Assembly: GCA_958417695.1 (NCBI GenBank)
Contig: CATZDQ010000090.1
Coordinates: forward strand, 1-6,873
Direction: 5' to 3'
DNA from: an uncultured Clostridiaceae bacterium
Lineage (GTDB): Bacteria; Bacillota; Clostridia; TANB77; CAG-508
DNA: 6,873 bases
Positions 1 through 5,524 of the stretch are shown piece after piece (position 1 is the stretch's first letter; each line of letters starts with the position of its first letter). A program made the position numbers and the translations under genes. Below the pieces are notes generated by a model. The model did no database searches and was not told the origin of the DNA. It worked only from the letters and a program-made list of their open reading frames with translations.

Positions 1-5
1 AGATA

Positions 6-44
6 AACCAACTCAAAGTTAAATTTGAGTTGGTTATTTTTTTT
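6..44 (+). terminator. Rho-independent terminator of an upstream plus-strand gene
   Basis: A perfect 12-bp stem (6-17 with 24-35, left arm AACCAACTCAAA) closes a 6-nt loop and is followed by A and then eight T residues (37-44). The T-tract lies on the right, so this is a good plus-strand terminator for a gene lying outside the window. The right arm overlaps the stop codon of the minus-strand gene at 34-195. It may also stop that gene's transcript, but the bases that would form the minus-strand T-tract lie mostly beyond the window edge. Confidence 0.85.
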
Positions 45-195
45 CTTCTGGAATAATAATTTTCTTCTTATCGTGTTCTTCTTTTGGCTTTTCAATATCA
101 ATATGGTCATATAAAGGGGATATATCTAAATCCTTTAAATCTTTATCATCACCATTAATGACTTCTATTTTTTGTGGTTTTTTTTCTTCCATCAT
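34..195 (-). CDS. Small charged hypothetical protein (53 aa)
   Basis: This short reading frame encodes 53 residues, starting MMEEKKPQKIEV and ending with a Lys/Glu-rich tail. I cannot name a function. The product is strongly charged and hydrophilic, with no signal peptide, membrane segment or cysteine. The central part reads VINGDDKDLKDLDISPLYDHI, followed by EKPKEEHDKKKIIIPEE. It looks like a linear, probably disordered or helical peptide rather than an enzyme. It is taken as real for three reasons. An AAGGA ribosome binding site sits 8 nt before the first of two adjacent ATG codons. A promoter with 17-bp spacing lies just upstream (221-249). The stop falls in a terminator hairpin shared with a convergent gene. 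The second ATG (192) is a possible alternative start but is 11 nt from AAGGA. The gene is transcribed away from scpB. Short proteins of this composition occur in clostridial genomes, but that is a recollection and has not been checked. Confidence 0.7.
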   Translation of the reverse strand: MMEEKKPQKIEVINGDDKDLKDLDISPLYDHIDIEKPKEEHDKKKIIIPEEKK

Positions 196-220
196 TTCCA
201 CCATCCTTTAACTTACATTT

Positions 221-249
221 ATCCTAACATATTGTTAAAAAAAGTGCAA
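221..249 (-). promoter_or_regulatory. Sigma-A promoter for the 53-aa protein
   Basis: Read on the minus strand, TTGCAC (249-244) and TAGGAT (226-221) are separated by exactly 17 bp. A TG one base before the -10 gives an extended -10. Transcription would begin near 214, leaving a leader of about 20 nt that contains the AAGGA site. Confidence 0.5.
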
Positions 250-393
250 GGAAAATTTACTTTCTTGCTGTAAAAACATGGAAAATATAAAAAATAATGT
301 CCTATGTTTGTTTTAAGTGGTCTTATAACAACTATAATTTCTAAAAAATAGAAAGCTAGAGGGACCTCAGATGTAGAAATCCCCAAGAAAACA

Positions 394-422
394 TTGTAAA
401 AATCCAAAACAAATGGTATAAT
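394..422 (+). promoter_or_regulatory. Sigma-A promoter for scpB-proS
   Basis: TTGTAA (394-399) and a consensus TATAAT (417-422) are separated by 17 bp. A TG one base upstream of the -10 gives an extended -10. The start of transcription would be near 429. That leaves a leader of about 24 nt, which contains AGGAG (441-445) 7 nt before the scpB ATG. Confidence 0.75.
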
Positions 423-452
423 AACAAAGTATAAAAATATAGGAGAAAAGAC

Positions 453-1148
453 ATGGAAATAGAAAAAGCAAAAGCAATCATAGAAGCCATTTTATTTGCT
501 TGTGGTAGAGAAGTGAATATAAAAGAATTAATGTCAGCACTAGAATTAGGTAGTGAGGATATTTTGGCTATTATAGAAGCGATGAAGTTAGACTATGAAA
601 GAGAAGCAAGGGGAATAGAGATAGTTAAAGTACAAGATAGTTTTCAACTCATTACGAAAAAGGAATATTATGACTATATTTATCCAATTTTAGATAAGAG
701 AAGTAAACCAAATTTATCAAATACTGCATTAGAAACGTTATCCATTATAGCTTATAACCCTAAAATGACTAGGGCAGAAATTGAGAGTATTCGTGGCGTC
801 AATTCAGATGGTACGATTTATAAATTATTAGAATACAATTTAATTGAAGAAGTCGGTAGAATGGATGCACCAGGAAGACCAACTATGTATAGTGTAACAC
901 CTGAATTTTTACGTATGTTTGGATTTAGTAGCTTAGAAGAATTGCCAGAACTTCCACGTTATAAACTAGATGAAAATCAACAAATTGTGATTGATGATAT
1001 TATAGAAGAAAATCAGGAAAAAGGATTAGAAGAGATACACATAGCAAATGAAGAACCTGACTTAGAGGCTCCATCACCCGAAAGGGAAGAACAAGAAGAA
1101 AGTAAGGTGCAACCAATAGAAAAAGAAGGAGAAGAAGAAAATGAGTAA
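453..1148 (+). CDS. scpB: Segregation and condensation protein B (ScpB)
   Basis: ScpB is the winged-helix subunit of the bacterial SMC-ScpAB condensin. It dimerises and binds the ScpA kleisin to help compact and segregate newly replicated chromosomes. The 231-residue product has the expected two winged-helix domains, roughly residues 1-75 and 87-160. The second contains the hallmark ScpB stretch LSNTALETLSIIAYNPKMTR (88-107), then RGVNSDGTI, and GRMDAPGRPTMYSVTPEFL (135-153), followed by FGFSSLEELPELP. Residues 170-231 form a long Glu-rich acidic tail, so the protein is somewhat longer than a minimal ScpB. The start is fixed by AGGAG 7 nt upstream and a promoter at 394-422. Its 3' end overlaps proS by 8 bp, suggesting translational coupling. 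In most Bacillota scpA lies directly upstream of scpB. Here the upstream neighbour is an unrelated gene on the opposite strand. Confidence 0.96.
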   Translation: MEIEKAKAIIEAILFACGREVNIKELMSALELGSEDILAIIEAMKLDYEREARGIEIVKVQDSFQLITKKEYYDYIYPILDKRSKPNLSNTALETLSIIAYNPKMTRAEIESIRGVNSDGTIYKLLEYNLIEEVGRMDAPGRPTMYSVTPEFLRMFGFSSLEELPELPRYKLDENQQIVIDDIIEENQEKGLEEIHIANEEPDLEAPSPEREEQEESKVQPIEKEGEEENE

Positions 1149-2580
1149 TGAAAAAGATTTTGTAAAAGAAGTTACCAATATTGAAGAAGATTTTGCCAAA
1201 TGGTATACAGATATTGTATTAAAAGCAGATTTAGCAGATTATACAGATACCAAAGGTTGTATTGCCATCAAACCATATGGCTATGCGATTTGGGAAAATA
1301 TTCAAAAATATACAGATGAGAAATTTAAACAAACTGGCGTTAAGAATGTATACTTTCCAGTATTAATACCAGAAAGTTTATTAAATAAAGAAAAAGACCA
1401 TGTAGAAGGTTTTGCACCAGAAGTAGCTTGGGTTACCATTGGTGGGCAAGAGGAGTTAGACGAAAAATTATGTGTTAGACCTACCTCAGAAACCATGTTT
1501 TCTACACTATATGCTAAATGGCTTTCTTCATGGAGAGATTTACCATTTGTATATAATCAATGGTGTAATGTATTAAGATGGGAAAAAGAGACAAGACCTT
1601 TCTTACGTTCTAGAGAGTTTTTATGGCAAGAAGGTCATACAATTCACGAAACCGAAAAAGAAGCACAAGATAGAACTTTACAAATGCTAGATGTATATGC
1701 AGATGTTATAGAAAACTTATTAGCAATCCCAGTTTTAAAGGGAAGAAAAACACCAAAAGAAAAATTTGCAGGAGCAGAAGCCACTTATACAGTAGAAACT
1801 TTAATGCATGATGGAAGAGCTCTGCAAGCAGGTACTTCTCATTATTTTGGTCAGAACTTTACTAAGCCATTTGGTATTACTTTCCAAAATAGAGAAGGAA
1901 AAGAAGAATATCCTTATCAAACGTCCTGGGGAATTAGTACAAGATTGATTGGTGCTGTCATTATGGCACATGGAGATAATCGTGGTTTAAAACTACCACC
2001 AAGGGTTGCTCCTATCCAAGCAGTTATTGTTCCAATTGCGATGCATAAAGAAGGCGTTAAGGAAAAGGCACAAGAAGTCTATGAAAATTTAGCTAAATTG
2101 TACAGAATGGAAATAGATTTAAGAGAACAAGTTTCTCCAGGATATAAATTTAATGATTGGGAATTAAGAGGTGTTCCTGTAAGGATTGAATTAGGACCAC
2201 GTGATATAGAAAATGGAAAATGTATTGTAGTCAGAAGAGATACACTAGAAAAGATAGAAGTTAATTTAGAAGAATTACCAGAAAAACTACAAAGCATTTT
2301 AGAGGATATTCAAGAGCACATGTTCCAAGAGTGTCAGCAAAGGGTTTTAGATAAAACAACCATAGCAACCAATATGGAAGAATTTATTAATAATATAAAT
2401 AATAATCAAGGCTATGTAAAAACCATGTGGTGTGGAGATATTGCATGTGAAGAAAAAATCAAGGAACTAACTGGCGCACATTCAAGATGCATTCCTTTTG
2501 CACAAGAGCAAGTAGGAGATACATGTGTATGTTGTGGAAAAAAAGCCGATACAATGGTAATTTGGGGAAGACAATATTAA
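1141..2580 (+). CDS. proS: Prolyl-tRNA synthetase, archaeal/eukaryotic-type (ProS type 3)
   Basis: This cytoplasmic class II aminoacyl-tRNA synthetase charges tRNA(Pro) with proline using ATP. The 479-residue protein is the short form without the editing insertion of long bacterial ProRS. The catalytic domain shows the RPTSE element (113-117), motif 2 (about 144-167, VLRWEKETRPFLRSREFLWQ) and motif 3 (264-279, GISTRLIGAVIMAHGD, with Arg268). The anticodon-binding domain spans roughly 288-390. The C-terminal domain carries four cysteines, C431, C436, C462 and C465 (C-x4-C-x25-C-x2-C), matching the zinc site of the archaeal-type family, and the chain ends in a tyrosine as in relatives. The ATG lies inside the end of scpB (8-bp overlap), with AGGAG at 1127-1131, 9 nt upstream. 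It is probably co-transcribed with scpB. No T-box leader is visible. The gene ends at the terminator at 2599-2625. Confidence 0.97.
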   Translation: MSNEKDFVKEVTNIEEDFAKWYTDIVLKADLADYTDTKGCIAIKPYGYAIWENIQKYTDEKFKQTGVKNVYFPVLIPESLLNKEKDHVEGFAPEVAWVTIGGQEELDEKLCVRPTSETMFSTLYAKWLSSWRDLPFVYNQWCNVLRWEKETRPFLRSREFLWQEGHTIHETEKEAQDRTLQMLDVYADVIENLLAIPVLKGRKTPKEKFAGAEATYTVETLMHDGRALQAGTSHYFGQNFTKPFGITFQNREGKEEYPYQTSWGISTRLIGAVIMAHGDNRGLKLPPRVAPIQAVIVPIAMHKEGVKEKAQEVYENLAKLYRMEIDLREQVSPGYKFNDWELRGVPVRIELGPRDIENGKCIVVRRDTLEKIEVNLEELPEKLQSILEDIQEHMFQECQQRVLDKTTIATNMEEFINNINNNQGYVKTMWCGDIACEEKIKELTGAHSRCIPFAQEQVGDTCVCCGKKADTMVIWGRQY

Positions 2581-2598
2581 ACAAAATAGAGCAAACAA

Positions 2599-2625
2599 AA
2601 AAGAGTGGAGATTTCCACTCTTTTG
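2599..2625. terminator. Bidirectional terminator between proS and the DUF4364 gene
   Basis: An 11-bp perfect stem (2599-2609 with 2614-2624, core AAGAGTGGA) closes a GATT loop. A-tracts and T-tracts flank both sides. On the minus strand the stem runs into six T residues followed by GTTTG. On the plus strand the stem ends in TTTT. It sits between the convergent stop codons of proS (2580) and the minus-strand gene (2645), so it probably serves both. Confidence 0.85.
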
Positions 2626-2644
2626 TAATTGGGCTAAGCAAAGA

Positions 2645-3223
2645 TTAAGCTTCTGGATTAATATCTACTTCAGAAGAATGAGGCTCTTCTGATTGTTTAG
2701 TCAAAATATTTAAAATCTGAGGATACATCTCCTCTGCATGTTGTTTCCAGTTATTGACGATATCTTTAGCCTGTGTACCAGAACCTGCAAAAGTTTTTAC
2801 TTCAAAGATAGTATCATTATGATCAATGATTTTACAAGTAACCATATAGTAGTTCTCACTACGAGGGACATATTCTGCAATAACAGAATGCTCATTTTCA
2901 AAAGTTTCTAATTCATTTTTAAAGTTACTATCTACTCGTAATTTTATAATACCTGGTAAAATATCTTGGGTTAAAGATAAGGTTTCTTTTCCAAAACTAG
3001 TTATTTCATAGAAACTATGGTCATCTTTATAATAATTAATAATATATCCATTTTCTAATAAATCTAATAGAAATTGTTGAAAATAAAAGTAATTCATATC
3101 GGTTACGGCTAATACTAAATTTAATAAAGAATCATTAGAGATTGGTTTACCGATTTTATCTAAAATGTACAAAATAAGAACTTTATTTTCTGCTAAAGTT
3201 TCATCATCTGATGTTAATTTCAA
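2645..3223 (-). CDS. DUF4364 family protein, predicted winged-helix DNA-binding protein
   Basis: The product resembles the DUF4364 family of clostridia, predicted winged-helix proteins without a settled function. From the chosen start it has 192 residues. The N-terminal half holds the family-like stretch AENKVLILYILDKIGKPISN, then DMNYFYFQQFLLDLLENGYI, then an EITSFGKETLSLT wing-like segment. The C-terminal half is a mixed strand/helix region (YYMVTCKI, FEVKTFAGSGTQAKDIVNNW) with a short acidic tail. The start is taken as TTG at 3223. It has a TAGGAGT ribosome binding site (3231-3237) 7 nt away, its first residues (KLTSDDETLAENK) match family N-termini as I recall them, and an extended -10 promoter lies at 3254-3262. 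The frame stays open to an ATG at 3358, but that start lies upstream of the promoter, overlaps the divergent gene's start and has no ribosome binding site. It is likely a cytoplasmic regulator, possibly acting on its divergent neighbour (inference). Confidence 0.85.
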   Translation of the reverse strand: MKLTSDDETLAENKVLILYILDKIGKPISNDSLLNLVLAVTDMNYFYFQQFLLDLLENGYIINYYKDDHSFYEITSFGKETLSLTQDILPGIIKLRVDSNFKNELETFENEHSVIAEYVPRSENYYMVTCKIIDHNDTIFEVKTFAGSGTQAKDIVNNWKQHAEEMYPQILNILTKQSEEPHSSEVDINPEA

Positions 3224-3253
3224 TTTAATCACTCCTATTATTTTGATAGACAG

Positions 3254-3262
3254 ATTATAGCA
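3254..3262 (-). promoter_or_regulatory. Extended -10 promoter of the DUF4364 gene
   Basis: On the minus strand TGCTATAAT gives a consensus -10 (3259-3254) with the TG extension. At 17-bp spacing the -35 position reads TAGTAT, a poor match. The start of transcription would be near 3247, about 24 nt before the TTG start. Weak -35 contact suggests dependence on the extended -10 or on an activator. Confidence 0.6.
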
Positions 3263-3286
3263 TATTTTTTTATAAAATACTATGCT
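3259..3286. repeat. Short inverted repeat between divergent promoters
   Basis: AGCATA (3259-3264) and TATGCT (3281-3286) form a 6-bp inverted repeat with a 16-nt AT-only spacer apart from one C. The left arm touches the -10 of the DUF4364 promoter. The right arm occupies the -35 position of the J-protein promoter. It could be an operator for a regulator of both genes, but a repeat this short may be chance. Confidence 0.25.
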
Positions 3287-3300
3287 TTTTATGATTTTAA

Positions 3301-3309
3301 TGATATAAT
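3301..3309 (+). promoter_or_regulatory. Extended -10 promoter of the J-domain protein gene
   Basis: TGATATAAT contains a consensus -10 (3304-3309) with TG one base upstream. At 17-bp spacing the -35 position reads TATGCT, which is not a recognisable -35. The transcript would start near 3316 and carry a leader of about 36 nt with AGGGGAG (3341-3347) just before the ATG. Confidence 0.6.
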
Positions 3310-3351
3310 TTCTAAGAAAAGAATTCAAAATAGGCTTATAAGGGGAGAAAA

Positions 3352-4053
3352 ATGGCAAATCTTTATGAAATATTAGAAGTAAGTGAAAATGCTTCTAAAG
3401 AAGTAATTGAAAAAGCATATCGTGTACTTGCTAAAAAATATCATCCGGATTTACAAAAAGTAGAGGATAAACCACTAGCAGAAGAAAAGATGAAACAAAT
3501 TAATGATGCCTATGATATTTTGATGGATGAACAAAAAAGAAAAGCCTATGATTCTGAATTAGAAATACAAAGAGAAGTAGAAAAACAAAAGCAAGAGGCA
3601 AAGTGGCAAGAAAAGCAGGCAAGAGCACAAAATAATCAGACGGTGCAACCACAAAGTGCAGAAGTAAATCAACCAGAACCTACTTATGAGCAATCACCAC
3701 TTACAAAAGAAGAGATTAAATGGGAAGAAAAGACAAGAAAACAGGCAGCTAAAGAAATAAATAGAGAGATACAAAATGCTTATGCAAAAGCATATAATGA
3801 TTATTGGAGAAGTAGAGGGTATCGTATTAAAGAGCCATGGACATGGAGGCGTGTACTAGAACTTTTAAAAGTATTAGCAATTATGGCCTTGGTTATAACT
3901 TGCATTTGGTTTTTTCCACCTACGCACAATTTATTAGTAAAATTTTATGAAGATAATGTAATTGTACAAGCAATTGTTAATGTGATAGTAGGCATTATAA
4001 AAGCCATTGGGAATGGAATAGCTACTTTTTTTACGAACTTACCATCATTTTAA
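3352..4053 (+). CDS. Membrane-anchored J-domain (DnaJ-like) protein
   Basis: J-domain proteins stimulate the ATPase of an Hsp70 (DnaK) and direct it to particular clients or places. The 233-residue product begins with a complete J-domain (about 2-68), with the invariant HPD at residues 31-33 after a KAYRVLAKKY helix and ending KRKAYDSELE. It lacks the Gly/Phe region, the CxxCxGxG zinc repeats and the C-terminal client domains of true DnaJ, so it is a specialised J-protein. Residues 65-150 are rich in Lys, Glu and Gln and are probably helical or coiled, with a Gln/Pro linker around 93-115. A hydrophobic segment at 169-188 looks like a transmembrane helix, and a second one (about 203-228) may be another or may lie along the membrane. 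There is no N-terminal signal, so the J-domain most likely faces the cytoplasm. AGGGGAG gives a 4-nt spacing to the ATG. No terminator follows, so readthrough into the next gene is possible. Confidence 0.9.
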   Translation: MANLYEILEVSENASKEVIEKAYRVLAKKYHPDLQKVEDKPLAEEKMKQINDAYDILMDEQKRKAYDSELEIQREVEKQKQEAKWQEKQARAQNNQTVQPQSAEVNQPEPTYEQSPLTKEEIKWEEKTRKQAAKEINREIQNAYAKAYNDYWRSRGYRIKEPWTWRRVLELLKVLAIMALVITCIWFFPPTHNLLVKFYEDNVIVQAIVNVIVGIIKAIGNGIATFFTNLPSF

Positions 4054-4074
4054 TAGGGTAAGGAAGTATAATTT

Positions 4075-4104
4075 TTGATATATAGTTTATAATCTATATA
4101 TAAA
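4075..4104 (+). promoter_or_regulatory. Candidate promoter for the amine dehydrogenase gene
   Basis: TTGATA (4075-4080) and TATAAA (4099-4104) are 18 bp apart, a good sigma-A match. However, transcription would then start at about 4111, right at the ribosome binding site, leaving a leader of under 20 nt. An alternative is the TATAAT at 4088-4093, which lacks a -35. Another is readthrough from the J-protein gene. The region probably contains a promoter, but the exact boxes are uncertain. Confidence 0.4.
4078..4101. repeat. 8-bp inverted repeat in the promoter region of the amine dehydrogenase
   Basis: ATATATAG (4078-4085) and CTATATAT (4094-4101) are perfect inverted copies on either side of TTTATAAT, which contains a consensus TATAAT (4088-4093). 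This could be an operator framing a -10 box. It contains almost only A and T and has no T-tract after it, so it is not a terminator, and in such AT-rich DNA it may be accidental. Confidence 0.3.
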
Positions 4105-4128
4105 TTAAAGAAAAGGAGAGTGCAAAAG

Positions 4129-5208
4129 ATGGACAGAAAAGTAAGAGTTGTACAATGGGGTACTGGTAAAATGTCAGTATACACCATGCGTTATGTATTT
4201 GAAAAAGGAGGAGAAATCGTCGGAGCAGTGGATGTAAATCCAGATGTGATTGGAAAAGATATCGCAACCGTTATGGGTGGCGAGCCAAGAGGAGTTACAA
4301 TTGTTAATGTAGAACAAGCAGAAAGTATGTTACAAGAAGTAAAACCAGATATTGTTATTGTAACAACGATGAGTTTATTTAGCGATGTAGAAGATGCCTT
4401 ATATTTATGTGCTAAATTAGGTATCAATGCGATTACTACTTGTGAGGAGGCTTTTTACCCTGCTAATTCTAATCCAGTAGCTACCAAAAAAATAGATGAA
4501 CTTGCAAAACAAAATGGTTGTACCATTACAGGAAGTGGCTATCAAGATATTTATTGGGGAGAATTAATTTCAGCGATTGCAGGTTCTACGCATAAGATAA
4601 CGAAAATTACAGGAAGTTCTAGTTATAATGTAGAAGATTATGGTATTGCCTTAGCCAATGCACATGGTTCTGGATTAACACTAGAAGAATTTGATAAACA
4701 AGTGGCATCTGTAGATAGAATTTCTGATGAAGAAAGACAAGCTATCATTGAAAAAGGAGAATATTTACCATCTTATATGTGGAATGTAAATGGTTGGCTA
4801 TGCTCTAAATTAGGCTTAACGGTTATTTCACAAACACAAAAAACAGTACCACAAACCTATAAAGAGGATATTTATTCTACAACTTTAGGGATGACTGTAA
4901 AAGCAGGTGATGCAACTGGTATGAGCGCAGTGGTTACAACCAAGACGAAAGAAGGTATTACCATTGAATCACAATGTATCGGAAAAGTATATTCTAAAGA
5001 AGATTTTGATAAAAACGAATGGACGATAGAAGGAGAACCAAATACTACGATAGTTGTTGCTAGACCTTCTACAGTAGAACTTACTTGTGCCAGTATTGTA
5101 AATAGAATTCCAGATGTTATTAATGGACAGCCAGGTTATGTTTCAACAGATAAACTAGCAGAATTAAAATATAAAATTAAACCATTAAATGAATATGTTA
5201 ATTCCTAA
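4129..5208 (+). CDS. NAD(P)-dependent amine dehydrogenase, 2,4-diaminopentanoate dehydrogenase-like
   Basis: The 359-residue protein belongs to the family with a dihydrodipicolinate-reductase-type Rossmann N-terminus that includes 2,4-diaminopentanoate dehydrogenase of clostridial ornithine fermentation. Members oxidise an amino group with NAD(P)+, releasing ammonia. The nucleotide-binding glycines are in QWGTGKMS (9-16), and GAVDVNP follows strand 2, with Asp35 placed to bind the NAD ribose (inference). Further typical segments are KPDIVIVTTMS (72-82), INAITTCEEAFYP (99-111), GSGYQDIYWGELI (135-147) and GSSSYNVEDYGIALANAHG (162-180). The C-terminal half has TLGMTVKAGDATGMSAVV and ends KPLNEYV. 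The GTG at 4120 is rejected as a start because it lies within the AGGAGAG ribosome binding site. ATG at 4129 is 10 nt from GGAG. No ornithine-pathway genes (OrtA/B, OraS/E) are nearby, so the substrate is open. The gene appears single, bounded by a terminator at 5213-5259. Confidence 0.85.
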   Translation: MDRKVRVVQWGTGKMSVYTMRYVFEKGGEIVGAVDVNPDVIGKDIATVMGGEPRGVTIVNVEQAESMLQEVKPDIVIVTTMSLFSDVEDALYLCAKLGINAITTCEEAFYPANSNPVATKKIDELAKQNGCTITGSGYQDIYWGELISAIAGSTHKITKITGSSSYNVEDYGIALANAHGSGLTLEEFDKQVASVDRISDEERQAIIEKGEYLPSYMWNVNGWLCSKLGLTVISQTQKTVPQTYKEDIYSTTLGMTVKAGDATGMSAVVTTKTKEGITIESQCIGKVYSKEDFDKNEWTIEGEPNTTIVVARPSTVELTCASIVNRIPDVINGQPGYVSTDKLAELKYKIKPLNEYVNS

Positions 5209-5212
5209 AAGA

Positions 5213-5259
5213 AAGACCGCCAATCTCCCTAAAAAAGAGATGGCGGTTTCTTTTTTTTC
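5213..5259. terminator. Strong terminator after the amine dehydrogenase, shared with the convergent gene
   Basis: A GC-rich stem (ACCGCCA 5216-5222 with TGGCGGT 5241-5247) continues after a one-base bulge into TCTC/GAGA. The loop is nine bases and the stem is followed by eight T residues (5251-5258). It starts a few bases after the dehydrogenase stop (5208). On the minus strand the same hairpin is followed by a T-rich run (CTTTCTTTT), so it can also end the transcript of the small gene whose stop codon is at 5258-5260. Confidence 0.92.
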
Positions 5260-5437
5260 AAGAAGACTCAAGCAGAGCCTCTTTTTGACATTTAAGGCAA
5301 TAATCGATATTACGCCTTTGCTGAGAGATATAATCATCCTCTACAGCATTGCGTCCAGAGATGCCTTTAGCACAGTTCGGTCCATATTTAGATAAATACC
5401 GATACCATGCTTCATTGTTGTCAACTACTTTCTGCAT
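5258..5437 (-). CDS. Small cysteine-containing hypothetical protein (59 aa)
   Basis: I do not recognise the family. The product has 59 residues and no signal peptide or membrane segment. It has an aromatic/basic stretch (AWYRYLSKYGPNCAKG, 10-25), then GRNAVEDDYISQQRRNIDYC and CLKC (47-50) near the end. Cys22 plus the Cys47-x2-Cys50 pair could bind a metal, but a fourth ligand is not obvious. The gene is judged real because a strong AAAGGAGG ribosome binding site (5448-5455) and a near-consensus promoter (5471-5499) precede it and a terminator follows. ATG at 5437 is 10 nt from GGAGG. An in-frame GTG two codons upstream (5443) is only 4 nt away and would add two residues, so the exact start is uncertain. 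The overlapping plus-strand frame has no ribosome binding site or promoter and is a shadow. The gene converges on the amine dehydrogenase, but nothing links their functions. Confidence 0.72.
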   Translation of the reverse strand: MQKVVDNNEAWYRYLSKYGPNCAKGISGRNAVEDDYISQQRRNIDYCLKCQKEALLESS

Positions 5438-5470
5438 GGGCACTTTACCTCCTTTGTATGTAATATACCT

Positions 5471-5499
5471 ATTTTACCAATTAATGGAAACAAATTCAA
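5471..5499 (-). promoter_or_regulatory. Sigma-A promoter for the 59-aa protein
   Basis: On the minus strand TTGAAT (5499-5494) and TAAAAT (5476-5471) are 17 bp apart, with TG one base before the -10. Transcription would start near 5464, leaving a short leader that carries AAAGGAGG. Confidence 0.7.
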
Positions 5500-5524
5500 G
5501 AAAAATCGTATGCCAAATGATTTG

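Larger units (their letters stand above)
196..452. other. Divergent intergenic region between the 53-aa gene and scpB
   Basis: This gene-free stretch holds the two divergent promoters described separately. The part between them (250-393) is AT-rich apart from a more GC-containing patch at about 355-387. That patch includes a small GAGG/CCTC inverted repeat (359-368) and lies just after a short TTTCTA/TAGAAA hairpin (338-354). A TATAAT at 333-338 has only a poor -35 (TTGTTT, 19-bp spacing). I see no T-box or other known riboswitch consensus, even though an aminoacyl-tRNA synthetase lies in the downstream operon. A 62-codon minus-strand frame here lacks a ribosome binding site and is not accepted as a gene. 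Confidence 0.6.

Noticed and set aside
219..407. 62-codon minus-strand frame in the region upstream of scpB
   Set aside because: There is no ribosome binding site before its ATG, its composition is that of translated AT-rich DNA, and it runs across the promoter of the 53-aa gene.
423..1140. T-box riboswitch controlling proS
   Set aside because: Clostridial tRNA synthetase genes often have one, but no T-box consensus (such as AGGGTGGNACCGCG) or following terminator appears before scpB or proS. The predicted scpB leader is only about 24 nt.
1302..2641. Minus-strand frames of 60-72 codons inside or at the end of proS
   Set aside because: They lie opposite a clearly coding, highly conserved synthetase gene, have no ribosome binding sites, and one crosses the terminator at 2599-2625.
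3224..3358. Longer 237-aa form of the DUF4364 protein starting at 3358
   Set aside because: The extra 45 residues are encoded by the intergenic promoter region, begin upstream of the likely transcription start, overlap the divergent J-protein start codon and have no ribosome binding site. The TTG at 3223 has a well-placed TAGGAGT.
4078..4101. Inverted repeat as a terminator for the J-protein gene
   Set aside because: The stem is almost all A-T and no T-tract follows it. It cannot be a normal intrinsic terminator, so it was kept only as a possible operator.
4120..4128. GTG at 4120 as the amine dehydrogenase start
   Set aside because: The GTG lies within the AGGAGAG ribosome binding site itself. 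The ATG at 4129 is correctly spaced and matches the expected N-terminus of the family.
5189..5395. 68-codon plus-strand frame overlapping the end of the amine dehydrogenase
   Set aside because: It passes straight through the strong terminator and lies opposite the 59-aa gene, which has the promoter and ribosome binding site. It is a shadow frame.
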